The notes below the pieces were generated by a model. That model searched no databases, was not told the origin of the DNA, and saw only the letters and a program-made list of their open reading frames with translations. From positions 2,232,001 through 2,296,000 of the forward strand of contig CBDCEL010000004.1 in assembly GCA_965215845.1 (NCBI GenBank): a stretch of 64,000 bases of DNA, read 5' to 3'. The translations under genes and the position numbers were made by a program. Shown piece after piece: positions 16,023 to 25,280 of the stretch. This DNA is from Aurantibacter_A sp965215845. GTDB lineage: Bacteria; Bacteroidota; Bacteroidia; Flavobacteriales; Flavobacteriaceae. Within the stretch, counting starts at the first letter, position 1, and every line of letters starts with the position of its first letter.

Positions 16023-17294
16023 CTAATCGATGATATCGAACCCGCAATAGGGCACCAAAACATCTGGAATTTTTATGCCGCCAGGGGTCTGATAGTTCTC
16101 CAAAATACCGGCCAGAACACGGGGCAATGCCAAGGCACTTCCGTTTAAGGTATGGGCCAATTGTTTTTTGCCGTTCTCGTCCTTATAACGCAATTTTAGC
16201 CGATTTGCCTGATAGGTTTCGAAATTGGAGACCGAGCTGATTTCGAGCCAGCGATTTTGGGCCGTCGAAAAAACTTCAAAATCATAGGTCATGGCCGCGG
16301 TGAAGCCCAAATCCCCTCCACAAAGCCGAAGAATGCGGTAGGGTAATTGCAATTCTTGCAGAATAGTCTTTACATGTTCGACCATTGCGTCCAACGCTTT
16401 GTATGAATTCGTTGGATGCTCTACACGAACGATTTCGACCTTATCGAATTGATGCAATCGGTTCAGGCCGCGCACATGGGCTCCGTAGCTCCCGGCTTCC
16501 CGTCGGAAACAAGGAGTATATGCCGTATAGCAAATCGGAAAGTCGCTTTTATTCAAAATGACGTCCCTGAAAATATTGGTGACCGGTACTTCAGCGGTGG
16601 GAATCAAATAAAGATCATCGTCCCCTATATGATACATTTGCCCTTCTTTGTCGGGCAATTGACCTGTTCCAAGGCCAGAAGCTTCGTTTACCAAATGTGG
16701 CACCTGAATCTCATCATAACCGGCCTGCGTATTTTTATCCAAGAAATATGAGATCAACGCACGTTGTAATCTTGCACCTTTACCTTTGTACACTGGAAAT
16801 CCGGCTCCGGTAATCTTTACACCCAACTCGAAATCGATTATGTGGTGCCTTTTGGCCAATTCCCAATGGGGAAGGGCATCGGTTTCCAAAACAGGAATTT
16901 CACCTTCTTCGTAAACGATTTCATTGTCTTCCTCGGAATTTCCGGCAGGAACAAGTTCATGTGGCACATTCGGAATTTGATACAACAAGCTTTGAAGTTT
17001 TTCCGCCGTGGTATTCAAATCGTCTGCCAACTGCCTTGACTCATCTTTTAAAGCTCCCGTTTTTTCCTTCAATGCATTGGCCTCGTCGGGCTTGCCACTT
17101 TTGAAAAGTAACCCAATTTCTTTTGAAAGTTTGTTGCTCTCGGCAAGAATATTATCAAGAGCGGTTTGTGTTGCACGTCTTTTTTCGTCAAGCTCTTGCA
17201 CCTTTGCAAGTAAGGGTGCAGCATCGATTGTGCGTTTGCCCAAAGCGGCGATGATTTGGTCTTTGTTGTCTCGAATGGCCTGCAACTGTAACAT
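16023..17294 (-). CDS. serS: Seryl-tRNA synthetase
   Basis: Charges tRNA-Ser with serine. The protein (423 residues from MLQLQAIRDN) has the long antiparallel coiled-coil tRNA-binding arm at about residues 30-105. A class II catalytic core follows, with motif 2 FRREAGSYGAHVRGLNRLHQF and motif 3 GSALALPRVLAGILENYQ. A start seven codons upstream (17315) is also possible. This length is normal for the bacterial enzyme. It is downstream of a lipoprotein and ribF-HTTM on the same strand. Confidence 0.95.
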   Translation of the reverse strand: MLQLQAIRDNKDQIIAALGKRTIDAAPLLAKVQELDEKRRATQTALDNILAESNKLSKEIGLLFKSGKPDEANALKEKTGALKDESRQLADDLNTTAEKLQSLLYQIPNVPHELVPAGNSEEDNEIVYEEGEIPVLETDALPHWELAKRHHIIDFELGVKITGAGFPVYKGKGARLQRALISYFLDKNTQAGYDEIQVPHLVNEASGLGTGQLPDKEGQMYHIGDDDLYLIPTAEVPVTNIFRDVILNKSDFPICYTAYTPCFRREAGSYGAHVRGLNRLHQFDKVEIVRVEHPTNSYKALDAMVEHVKTILQELQLPYRILRLCGGDLGFTAAMTYDFEVFSTAQNRWLEISSVSNFETYQANRLKLRYKDENGKKQLAHTLNGSALALPRVLAGILENYQTPGGIKIPDVLVPYCGFDIID

Positions 17295-17365
17295 TTCCGT
17301 TGAAATTGAAGCCACAAAGTTAAGAGACTACTTGAAATATACAGCTGGAAATATGGAAATTTGAT

Positions 17366-17782
17366 CTAGTCGATTATGACAACATTGCTTTCAGAAATCA
17401 TTTTGACATGGCAACAGTCGGCACCGACAGTAAATTCCATATTGGCGACTTCCTCTGAGCCGATAAAGCCCAAGAACTTGATAATTGTTGTTTCGTTCTG
17501 ATAATCATCGGAATAACTGTCGTCGAAAACCACATAAGTTCCCTTTTCTTCAAGAAACGGGTTGTCTGAATTGTCAGGGGTAATATCGACACCCGTTTCT
17601 AGCAATATGACCTTGTAGCTGTCCAAGGTCACCGGCTGTCCGTCCGAGTCTACGACTTTAACGGTTAAGAATAGGAAGATTTCGGTGCAGGCGACCCCAT
17701 TGCAATTTCGGTTCTGGTTGTCGTCGTCAATGCACCCGCTAAACAATAGAGCTGCGAGAATTAAAGCTATTGTGGCCTTCAT
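17366..17782 (-). CDS. Small lipoprotein of unknown function
   Basis: A 138-residue predicted lipoprotein. MKATIALILAALLFSGC gives a signal peptide with the lipobox cysteine at residue 17, then an acidic tether (IDDDNQNRN). The mature part is mostly β: FLTVKVVDSDGQPVTL and a late ECD-poor CCHVKMIS segment with a vicinal cysteine pair. The DGQPV strand pattern recalls carboxypeptidase-regulatory-like β-sandwiches, but I cannot assign a family. Longer in-frame readings to 18025 overlap the HTTM gene and are rejected because the lipobox fixes the start at 17782. Confidence 0.72.
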   Translation of the reverse strand: MKATIALILAALLFSGCIDDDNQNRNCNGVACTEIFLFLTVKVVDSDGQPVTLDSYKVILLETGVDITPDNSDNPFLEEKGTYVVFDDSYSDDYQNETTIIKFLGFIGSEEVANMEFTVGADCCHVKMISESNVVIID

Positions 17783-17832
17783 AGTTTTTAAGTCAGATGC
17801 TTTTATTTCAAAGGGGTTGCGTACAATTTGGT

Positions 17833-19149
17833 TTATTCCAGATTGGAGGGCAAAATCCATTCGTTGTGCCAGAAATAGTTCCATGGCGTGCTGGCAAGGT
17901 CGACCTCGGGGTCGATAAAGGGCGTGAAAGGCCTGCCGTTCACACTGACGTTCGAGGTGACGTAGACCGAAACTTCCTGGCCATTTTGGGCATATGATTT
18001 TTTTATTCGTTGTGCAAATTGCCAAATAAAATCAGGATAGCTTCCAATTCGCCGATTTTGCTTTTTGGTCAAGTGTTCTTCCAAATTGACGATACTCTTT
18101 TTTTTGGTTTTTTGATCGACCACTTTGAATTTGATGTTTCCGGATCGACTGCGAAGCATCATCCGCCAACTTAGGCGATGCCCCTCCTCGGTCCAAAGCA
18201 CCTTATCCTCGATAAAGTGATGACGAACGGGAAGCAGCAGTTGAACCAAGAAATATGTCCCTCCCAAAACCAAAAGAACATTTTTAAAATAGGGTACATG
18301 AACTTCCTTCGAAACAAAAGGGCTTTTTTTCCTCAAAAAGATTCCTCGAATTGTGCCAGCTTCGAAAAAGAAAACGGTAAAGGCCAAGGCGAGATATGGA
18401 AAAATTCCGATTTGAAATACTATGGAATTGAAGAGGTGGAAGAATATAGCTAGGCCAAAAGCTATTTTTCTTGACGGTTTCCATAGCAGGGCCGGCACAA
18501 TCAACAGGTCAAAGACTATACCCATGACGCCGACAATTTTGTGCAACCAGGGTTGCTGCAAAAGCTCGCCGATGAGGTAATAATCCGCTTTGTCAAGCAT
18601 CAAAAGACGAACGATGCCGAAGTCTAGCCAATCTGAGTAAAGCTTGGCGATTGCAGCATAGGTATATACGATAAAGAGTTGCAGTATTATGGTCCACTTG
18701 ACATATGAATACATTGAATCGCTTTTCAATTCCGGATTGATTTTGGCATCAAGCGAATAGCTTCTGTTTGCGGGGAAGAAGCACATGAAGAATGAAATCA
18801 GTATGAGCAGATAGTAGTGATTGTTGTAAGAGGTTTTTTGCATAAGGTATACCCCTGTCCAAAGAACGGTGAACGAGATGATGGCAAATCGATATTTGTA
18901 CCCCAGCATGATCATTACGCCCAGGGTGCCCATCAAGGCAAAATAGAAGTACATACCGTTGCCAGGCAGTGGTTGGATCCAGTCAAAGCCGATAAAGTTA
19001 AAAGTGAATTGGGGCTCTATCAGTGTTCGTCGTACCCATCCGGTGATAATAGCACCGTAGCATTCGGCCGCTATAAGAAAGCCGAAGAACATTCTGAAAA
19101 TAATCAACGGGCTGTTATCGATCTTGCGAAAAAGTAGCCTATCCAACAT
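17833..19149 (-). CDS. HTTM-domain membrane protein (vitamin K-dependent γ-carboxylase-like)
   Basis: A 438-residue inner-membrane protein. The first ~290 residues hold a run of hydrophobic helices with the HTTM features: PLIIFRMFFGFLI at the start, the conserved YNNHYYLLILISFFMCFFPANRSYSLD segment, and LFIVYTYAAIAKLYSDWLDF. The C-terminal ~130 residues form a soluble domain. Eukaryotic relatives carboxylate glutamate using vitamin K; the role of bacterial HTTM proteins is unproven. The start overlaps the end of ribF by 11 bases, so the pair is translationally coupled. Confidence 0.85.
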   Translation of the reverse strand: MLDRLLFRKIDNSPLIIFRMFFGFLIAAECYGAIITGWVRRTLIEPQFTFNFIGFDWIQPLPGNGMYFYFALMGTLGVMIMLGYKYRFAIISFTVLWTGVYLMQKTSYNNHYYLLILISFFMCFFPANRSYSLDAKINPELKSDSMYSYVKWTIILQLFIVYTYAAIAKLYSDWLDFGIVRLLMLDKADYYLIGELLQQPWLHKIVGVMGIVFDLLIVPALLWKPSRKIAFGLAIFFHLFNSIVFQIGIFPYLALAFTVFFFEAGTIRGIFLRKKSPFVSKEVHVPYFKNVLLVLGGTYFLVQLLLPVRHHFIEDKVLWTEEGHRLSWRMMLRSRSGNIKFKVVDQKTKKKSIVNLEEHLTKKQNRRIGSYPDFIWQFAQRIKKSYAQNGQEVSVYVTSNVSVNGRPFTPFIDPEVDLASTPWNYFWHNEWILPSNLE

Positions 19150-20077
19150 CTATTTTCGAGAGTAAGGCCATCGAAGTTTCCCTATCTTTTTCAAGTTGTT
19201 TTTTCAAGTCTTCAACGCTGTCGAATTTATGTTCGTCGCGAATTCGTTGAATCAGATTGACCTGAATCTTCTGGTCGTAAAGATTGCCCTTGAAATTGAA
19301 AAAATGCACCTCGATACTACGTTTGGTTCCCTTTAGGGTCGGATTGTAGCCAATATTCATCATTCCGACCAGTAATTCACCATTTATATCGGCATCAACG
19401 ACATAGACCCCATTTTTCGGGATTAGCTTATAAGACTCTTCAATCGCTATATTGGCTGTGGGAAAGTCTAATTGCCTGCCGACGCCTTTTCCTTTTTTAA
19501 TGGTTCCGGTAAGCATGTACTTATATCCCAGAAAGCGATTGGCGGTTTGAACATCTCCGTCTTCGAGCGCCCTGCGTATCTTGGTCGAACTCACTGAAAT
19601 TTCATCTATTTCCTGAGCCGGAATTTCATCGACCTCAAAACCTAAGGTGCTGCCGAAGGCATGTAGGTCATTGATATTGGCGGTTCGATTTCTGCCGAAC
19701 CGGTGATCGTAGCCGATAATGACCTTTTTGGCCCTTAGCTTGTTAACGAGCAGGTCACGCACAAATTCGGTGGCCGAAAGTCTTGAAAATTCTTTTGTAA
19801 ATGGATGTATGATCAATTGTTGAAGCCCTAGACTTTCCAAAATCCTGATTTTCTCATCAAGGGTGTTCAGCAATTTGATATCGGAGTCTTTTTGCAACAC
19901 CATTCTAGGGTGCGGAAAAAAGGTGAGCAAAGTTGGTTTGAGCAGGGTGTTCGAAGCGTTGGAAATTAGCCTTTTGAGAATCATTCTATGACCTATATGC
20001 ACCCCATCAAAAGTACCTATGGTAATTGCCGTATCGTACTGTTTATCGTATTTCAGTATGTTTTGAACAATGACCAC
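19139..20077 (-). CDS. ribF: Bifunctional riboflavin kinase / FAD synthetase
   Basis: Makes FMN and then FAD from riboflavin and ATP. Residues 1-185 are the nucleotidyltransferase domain, with AITIGTFDGVHIGHRMIL and the GYDHRFGRNR loop. Residues ~190-312 are the flavokinase domain, with GKGVGRQLDFPTANI, NGVYVVDA and IEVHFFNF. At 312 residues the length is standard. It is transcribed divergently from the secreted metallopeptidase across 51 bases and is translationally coupled to the HTTM gene. Confidence 0.95.
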   Translation of the reverse strand: MVIVQNILKYDKQYDTAITIGTFDGVHIGHRMILKRLISNASNTLLKPTLLTFFPHPRMVLQKDSDIKLLNTLDEKIRILESLGLQQLIIHPFTKEFSRLSATEFVRDLLVNKLRAKKVIIGYDHRFGRNRTANINDLHAFGSTLGFEVDEIPAQEIDEISVSSTKIRRALEDGDVQTANRFLGYKYMLTGTIKKGKGVGRQLDFPTANIAIEESYKLIPKNGVYVVDADINGELLVGMMNIGYNPTLKGTKRSIEVHFFNFKGNLYDQKIQVNLIQRIRDEHKFDSVEDLKKQLEKDRETSMALLSKIDVG

Positions 20078-20100
20078 GATCGCAAAATGCTAAAAAGGAC

Positions 20101-20108
20101 TATATTTG
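20101..20108 (+). promoter_or_regulatory. Candidate -7 promoter element for the metallopeptidase gene
   Basis: TATATTTG is an exact match to the Bacteroidota -7 consensus TAnnTTTG, 20 bases before the ATG at 20129. No convincing TTTG is present at -33, so the assignment is tentative. Confidence 0.38.
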
Positions 20109-20128
20109 AATTTGGCTAAACCCCCGTT

Positions 20129-23100
20129 ATGGTTGTAAAATTACGGTTAGTTTTTTCAATTACCATATTATTTTTCTCCTTTTGCGGGTCTGCCCAAGTC
20201 GATTATTGGAAGCAGCTTACCACTACGAATTCAAAGGTCGACTCCCAAATAAAAAGCTTGTCGGTCAATAATGGCCAACAGTTTTCATTGGGTATAAAGG
20301 ACTTTAGAAATACTTTAAAAGGCGTTGCAAAATCAGATAATAGGGGTGCTACTCTTTATTTTCCAAATGGTACGGGTCGATCGGTTGCATATAAAGTCTT
20401 CGAGACCCCGGTTTTATCACCTGAACTTTCTGCCAAATACCCATCAATAAAGTCTTACACCGGCTATGGAATAAAAGATAGGGCAGAAAAAATTCGCTTC
20501 AGTATTTCCAACAGCGGCCTGCAGGCAATGATGGTTCATGGTGATGGTACGACAAACAGTTATATTCAGCAAGTGACCGGGAATCGCTACATTCTTTATC
20601 GGCGTGATGGACTCACCAGGAAAGAGGATAATTTTGTATGTAGTACCACAGCTAAAATCGTAAGTAGGCCAATAACCAATGCTTTAAAACCAGTTGACGA
20701 TCAAGAACTTCGAAAATTCAGATTGGCCGTTTCCACGACCGGGGAATACACGGAGTATCACGGCGGGACCGTGGTCGATGCCCTAGCCGCCATTAACGCT
20801 ACGATAACAAGGGTTAACGAGGTATTTGAACGTGATTTGGGAATAACCTTGGAGCTTGTGCCAAATACTGATATGGTAATTTTTACCAATGCCGCTACAG
20901 ATCCATACAATGGTAACCTTAGCGGGCAGGTGCAAACCGTTTTGAACGACAATATTGGCGCCGCAAACTACGATATTGGCCATTTATTTCATAGAGATCA
21001 GGCAAATGGCAACGCGGGATTTGTGGGGGCCGTCTGCATTGATAATCGTAAGGGAAGCGCGTTTTCATCCCACCCTGATCCGATGGGTGATTTATTTGAC
21101 CTTGACTACGTTGCCCACGAGATGGGCCATCAATTCGGGGCGAACCATACTTGGTCGTTTGAGTCGGAAGGAACCACTGTGCAGGTCGAACCGGGTAGTG
21201 GAACCACGATAATGGGGTATGCTGGCATAGCCGATGACGACAACGTGGCTCCCAATGGAGATGACTACTTCCATCACTCCAGTATTGAGCAGATTTCCGA
21301 TTATTTGGAAACTATAAATTGTGCCGAAGTGATTTCACTCGCGAACAATCCACCTACAATAGTCCCAACAGGAGATTTTACAATTCCAAAATCGACTGCA
21401 TTTGCGTTATCGGGAAATGCCTCCGACCTTGATACGGGCGATGTGCTTACCTATGCCTGGGAACAGGTCGACAATGGTATCGTTACCCAGGCCACCTTTG
21501 GGCCAACAAACCCGACAGGCGCCAATTTTAGATCCCAGCGGCCTTCGGTCGACTCTGTGCGCTATTTTCCTAAATTGGCCAGAATTGTTTCAGGTGAGCT
21601 GACACAGGAAAACCCGCCGATCAGTTCAGCATGGGAAACCGTTTCGGATGTGCAAAGAGAAATGAATTTCGCACTTACGGTAAGGGACAACGCAATGGGA
21701 GGAGGGCAACTGGATACCGATTTGGTCAAGATTTTGGTGGTTGACAATGCGGGTCCGTTCCTGGTTACGTCCCAGACAACCGGTGAAACCTATGCCGCAG
21801 GTGATGTAATGCCTATTACATGGGATGTTGCCAACACCAACTTGCCCCCGGTGAATAGCCAAATGGTAGATATTCTGCTTTCTACGGATGGTGGATTGAC
21901 CTTTGTGACAACTTTGGCGACCGGCGTGCCGAATGACGGCCAACATAATGTCATTGTTCCGGCTTTGCCGACTTCAACAGCGAGACTAATGGTCAAGGCA
22001 AGTGATAATGTTTTTCTTGCGGTCAATGACGCGAACTTCACGATTTCCGAATCCGAGATTGTTCTGAATTTTTCCGAGCTGGAATTCGATGTATGTCAGC
22101 CCGATAGCATTTCCACAAGTTTTGATTATGAATCATATTTAGGATTTAGCGAAGAGGTTACCTTTAGCATTTCTTCCGCCCCCGCTAATTTGATTGCTTC
22201 GTTTACGCCTCCTGTAACCAATATGGACACCACGATCGACATGGTGCTTTCGAACACCGAGAACGTAGAAGAAGGAAACCACGAAGTGGTCGTAATGGCA
22301 ACTTCGACCAGCATCACAAAAATGGTCACTTTAAATATCAACATATTTGCCAGCGGCTTTACAGATGTGGTGCTGACCGCTCCCGTTGATGGCCAGACAA
22401 ATGCATCGGTCAAATCAAATTTGCAATGGGAGGCGAACCCCGCGTACACGTCTTACGGTTTAGAGATTGCCACTGATCTGGCATTTACCAATATTGTCGA
22501 AAGCGCAACACTCACAATGAATTCATACGTGCCGCAAAGCCTTATGAATGAAACCACCTATTTTTGGCGGGTCAAACCGATAAATGCCTGTGGTGAGGGA
22601 AACTTTGGCACTCCTTTTAGTTTTACTACGATCGAGTTCAATTGTACAAATAAAAGTGCGGGCAATCTGCCGTTGGAGATTACCGCAGTCGGTACACCGA
22701 CCATAGAATCCAAAATTGCTTTTTTTGAAGATTTGACCCTGGCAGATATCAATGTAAGTGTTGATGTGGATCACTCTTTCCTGTCTGATTTGGTCGTTAG
22801 TCTTATTTCCCCGGCGGGCACTACCGTTGTTCTTTTATCGAGTTCCTGTGGGGATCTGAAAAATGTAGATGCAACTTTTGATGATGACGCGGTCGATTTT
22901 GTCTGTGGGGGAGACCCTGCCATTGATGGCACCGTAAGACCGTTGGGGGCACTTAGTGCTTTTAACGGAGAGTCGATTTTGGGCGAGTGGACGCTGCGAA
23001 TAAGCGATAATGCACCTTCTGATGGCGGGTCGCTCAATGCATTTTCGTTGGAGGTATGCGTAGAAGGCCAATTCAGACCTGATGTAGATGGCGATGGTGT

Positions 23101-23896
23101 TTTTGATGATGGCGATGACCTATGCCTAGGCACCCCGGTTGGAACGACAGTAGATGCAAACGGGTGCCCAGTACTGATTTTCCCGGAAGACAATTTCTCT
23201 TTGAGCCTTCAAAGTGAGTCATGTAGAACTGCCAGTGATGGTTCGGTTTCCATTGATGCCAGGATGCAATTGGACTATGAAATTACGGCTGCTGGCCCCG
23301 GATTGGATATGACGGACAGTTTTACGACAACCTACACCTTGCCAAACCTTTCGGCTGGCACTTATTCCATTTGCCTAAATGCTACGGATGGTATGGACAC
23401 TTATGAAGAACAATGCTTCGAAGTGGTTATTACCGAACCGGAACCGTTGGGCGTTGGCTCCAAGGTATCGACCGATGGTCAGAGCGTCGTACTCTCTTTA
23501 AGTGGCGGTGGATTATACAATATTGACCTGAATGGCGAATTGATGCAAACTTCGCTCCCTGAGATTTCCTTGGATTTCAAAAAAGGGCTTAATACGTTAA
23601 AGATTTCTACCGATTTGCCTTGTCAGGGCATTCATGAGGAGGTATTTTTTAATTCGAACGAGCCGATACTTTCCCCTAATCCGACTGCAAATTCGACCAA
23701 GGTTTTTTTAGGATTCATAGAAGACGAGATTACGATATCCCTTTTTTCGGAGGATGGGCGTTTTGTGCGTAGTAAAAAGATGCAGGTGAACGGTAACGAA
23801 ATCGATTTGGACCTGACTGGTTTGGCTTCGGGAATTTATTATGTTCGCTTCGAGGGAACAGCTGTAAAAGGAACCGTAAAAGTGATTAAGCTATGA
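20129..23896 (+). CDS. Secreted reprolysin-like zinc metallopeptidase with P-domain and T9SS sorting domain
   Basis: A 1255-residue exported protease. A signal peptide (residues 1-22, FSFCGSAQ) and a propeptide of ~170 residues precede a metzincin domain with HEMGHQFGANH (His330) and the Met-turn TIMGYAG. Next come a polycystic-kidney/Fn3-like β region, a second Fn3-like segment (~750-850), a proprotein-convertase P-domain (~860-990, DHSFLSDLVVSLISP), and a DVDGDGVFDDGDD calcium-type loop. It ends in a type A sorting domain (LSPNPTAN, then GLASGIYYVRF). It should be carried out by the type IX system and anchored or released. Its stop overlaps the start of the next gene by four bases. Confidence 0.9.
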   Translation: MVVKLRLVFSITILFFSFCGSAQVDYWKQLTTTNSKVDSQIKSLSVNNGQQFSLGIKDFRNTLKGVAKSDNRGATLYFPNGTGRSVAYKVFETPVLSPELSAKYPSIKSYTGYGIKDRAEKIRFSISNSGLQAMMVHGDGTTNSYIQQVTGNRYILYRRDGLTRKEDNFVCSTTAKIVSRPITNALKPVDDQELRKFRLAVSTTGEYTEYHGGTVVDALAAINATITRVNEVFERDLGITLELVPNTDMVIFTNAATDPYNGNLSGQVQTVLNDNIGAANYDIGHLFHRDQANGNAGFVGAVCIDNRKGSAFSSHPDPMGDLFDLDYVAHEMGHQFGANHTWSFESEGTTVQVEPGSGTTIMGYAGIADDDNVAPNGDDYFHHSSIEQISDYLETINCAEVISLANNPPTIVPTGDFTIPKSTAFALSGNASDLDTGDVLTYAWEQVDNGIVTQATFGPTNPTGANFRSQRPSVDSVRYFPKLARIVSGELTQENPPISSAWETVSDVQREMNFALTVRDNAMGGGQLDTDLVKILVVDNAGPFLVTSQTTGETYAAGDVMPITWDVANTNLPPVNSQMVDILLSTDGGLTFVTTLATGVPNDGQHNVIVPALPTSTARLMVKASDNVFLAVNDANFTISESEIVLNFSELEFDVCQPDSISTSFDYESYLGFSEEVTFSISSAPANLIASFTPPVTNMDTTIDMVLSNTENVEEGNHEVVVMATSTSITKMVTLNINIFASGFTDVVLTAPVDGQTNASVKSNLQWEANPAYTSYGLEIATDLAFTNIVESATLTMNSYVPQSLMNETTYFWRVKPINACGEGNFGTPFSFTTIEFNCTNKSAGNLPLEITAVGTPTIESKIAFFEDLTLADINVSVDVDHSFLSDLVVSLISPAGTTVVLLSSSCGDLKNVDATFDDDAVDFVCGGDPAIDGTVRPLGALSAFNGESILGEWTLRISDNAPSDGGSLNAFSLEVCVEGQFRPDVDGDGVFDDGDDLCLGTPVGTTVDANGCPVLIFPEDNFSLSLQSESCRTASDGSVSIDARMQLDYEITAAGPGLDMTDSFTTTYTLPNLSAGTYSICLNATDGMDTYEEQCFEVVITEPEPLGVGSKVSTDGQSVVLSLSGGGLYNIDLNGELMQTSLPEISLDFKKGLNTLKISTDLPCQGIHEEVFFNSNEPILSPNPTANSTKVFLGFIEDEITISLFSEDGRFVRSKKMQVNGNEIDLDLTGLASGIYYVRFEGTAVKGTVKVIKL

Positions 23897-24576
23897 GGGT
23901 GTTCAAATTGCTCTTGATCGGTCTTCTTGTATTATCTGGATGCAAAAAAAAGGATCCACCCAAACCTCCTGAAGCGGCTCTATTGGTATTCCCCAACAAA
24001 AATTCTGAATGTACCGTTGGCAATGATGTCAATGCTACCACTAGGGAAATCGATTTTAGGTGGATGAAGGCGAACAATACTGAGACCTATGAGCTACGCG
24101 TGACAAATATTAATGCCAATACCACTCAGACGATAAGTACTCCGGCCCTTTCTGCAAGATTGCCTTTAGAGAAGGGTGCGGCCTATTCCTGGGTCGTGCT
24201 TTCAAAAAATTCAATGGTTCCCAATAGTGTTTCGAGTGCAACCTGGCTGTTTTACCATCCAGGTTCGGAAACGACGCGACCTCCCTTCCCGGCCGAGATA
24301 CTTTCGCCAGAAATTGGCACTTCCCTCTTCAAGGACATCAACAATGAAGTTGAGTTGCAGTGGTCTGGCTCCGACCTTGACAATGATATCCAGGAATTTG
24401 AGATTTATTTTGATACGGTTTCACCTCCTGTAACACTTTTGGCTTCTGTGGATGCCTCGACGAACGCACAAAAAGTGACGGTCGAGACCGGTAATGTTTA
24501 CTACTGGAAAGTGGTGACCAAAGATGCTGAAGGCAACACTTCAGATTCGGGCATATATGATTTTAGGGTATATTGA
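23893..24576 (+). CDS. Lipoprotein with fibronectin III-like repeats
   Basis: A 227-residue predicted lipoprotein. The N-terminus LLIGLLVLSGCKKKDPPKPPE has a lipobox at Cys17 followed by a Lys/Pro-rich tether. Two β-sandwich repeats follow, each with a pattern like IDFRWMKANNTETYELRV and VELQWSGSDLDNDIQEFEI, ending in YYWKVVTKDAEGN; these are Fn3/Ig-like. ATGA overlap with the metallopeptidase shows co-translation, so it may hold or present the protease at the cell surface (inference). Its stop abuts the convergent pth stop with no intergenic base. Confidence 0.8.
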   Translation: MRVFKLLLIGLLVLSGCKKKDPPKPPEAALLVFPNKNSECTVGNDVNATTREIDFRWMKANNTETYELRVTNINANTTQTISTPALSARLPLEKGAAYSWVVLSKNSMVPNSVSSATWLFYHPGSETTRPPFPAEILSPEIGTSLFKDINNEVELQWSGSDLDNDIQEFEIYFDTVSPPVTLLASVDASTNAQKVTVETGNVYYWKVVTKDAEGNTSDSGIYDFRVY

Positions 24577-25206
24577 TTATGAACCGTTGTAGTCATTCAT
24601 GGTGTTTTTTACACCTGAGAGCACAAATGAGCGAATGGCTTCACATGATTTTTTAAGACGTTCTTGAAGCTTCTCCTGTTCCTCTTCACTCCAGTTGCCC
24701 AACACATAGTCGACCTGCCTGCCCTTTGCAAAATCTGAGCCGACTCCAAACCGAAAACGATTGTAGACATTTGTCTGCAATACATTTTGGATGTCTTTGA
24801 GGCCGTTGTGGCCGCCATCGCTCCCTTTGGTCTTGATTCGTATTGTTCCGAAAGTAAGGTTGATGTCGTCGGCAACAATTAGCAAGTTTTCCAATGGGAT
24901 TTTCTCCTTTTCCATCCAATACTTGACCGATTTGCCACTGAGATTCATAAAAGTCGAAGGCTTGAGGCACAGCACGCTTCGGCCTTTGATTTTGAAAGAT
25001 CCGAGATTGCCAAGTTTCCGGGTTTCAAAGGCAAAGTCCTCTGATTTGGACAATTCGTCCAAAATTTTAAAACCGATATTATGACGGGTCTCAGCATACT
25101 TCTCACCAATGTTGCCAAGACCGACGATCAAAAACTTTTTCATTGATTCAGATTCTTTTAAAATCGATTTGCCAAAGCCAAAAAGGGATTTTAGAAACGA
25201 GAGCAT
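24577..25206 (-). CDS. pth: Peptidyl-tRNA hydrolase
   Basis: Releases tRNA from stalled peptidyl-tRNAs by cleaving the ester bond. The core starts at MKKFLIVGLGNIGEKYAETRHNIGF, with the catalytic His in TRHNIGF and the conserved Asn residues in FMNLSGKSV and DGGHNGLKDI. The chosen start adds 21 residues (MLSFLKSLFGFGKSI), which are typical of flavobacterial homologues; a start at 25143 giving the canonical ~188 residues is the alternative. A transcription terminator separates it from rplY upstream. Confidence 0.92.
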   Translation of the reverse strand: MLSFLKSLFGFGKSILKESESMKKFLIVGLGNIGEKYAETRHNIGFKILDELSKSEDFAFETRKLGNLGSFKIKGRSVLCLKPSTFMNLSGKSVKYWMEKEKIPLENLLIVADDINLTFGTIRIKTKGSDGGHNGLKDIQNVLQTNVYNRFRFGVGSDFAKGRQVDYVLGNWSEEEQEKLQERLKKSCEAIRSFVLSGVKNTMNDYNGS

Positions 25207-25232
25207 ACATTTTGTAATTCACTAAAAATACA

Positions 25233-25260
25233 AAAGCATCCCACATTTGCGGGATGCTTT
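25233..25260 (-). terminator. Intrinsic terminator after rplY
   Basis: AAAGCATCCC (25233-25242) pairs perfectly with GGGATGCTTT (25251-25260) around an 8-base loop. On the minus strand the stem is followed by a T-rich stretch. It sits just past the rplY stop and before the pth start. Confidence 0.82.
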
Positions 25261-25280
25261 CGTCTATTAATTCAAGAAAA

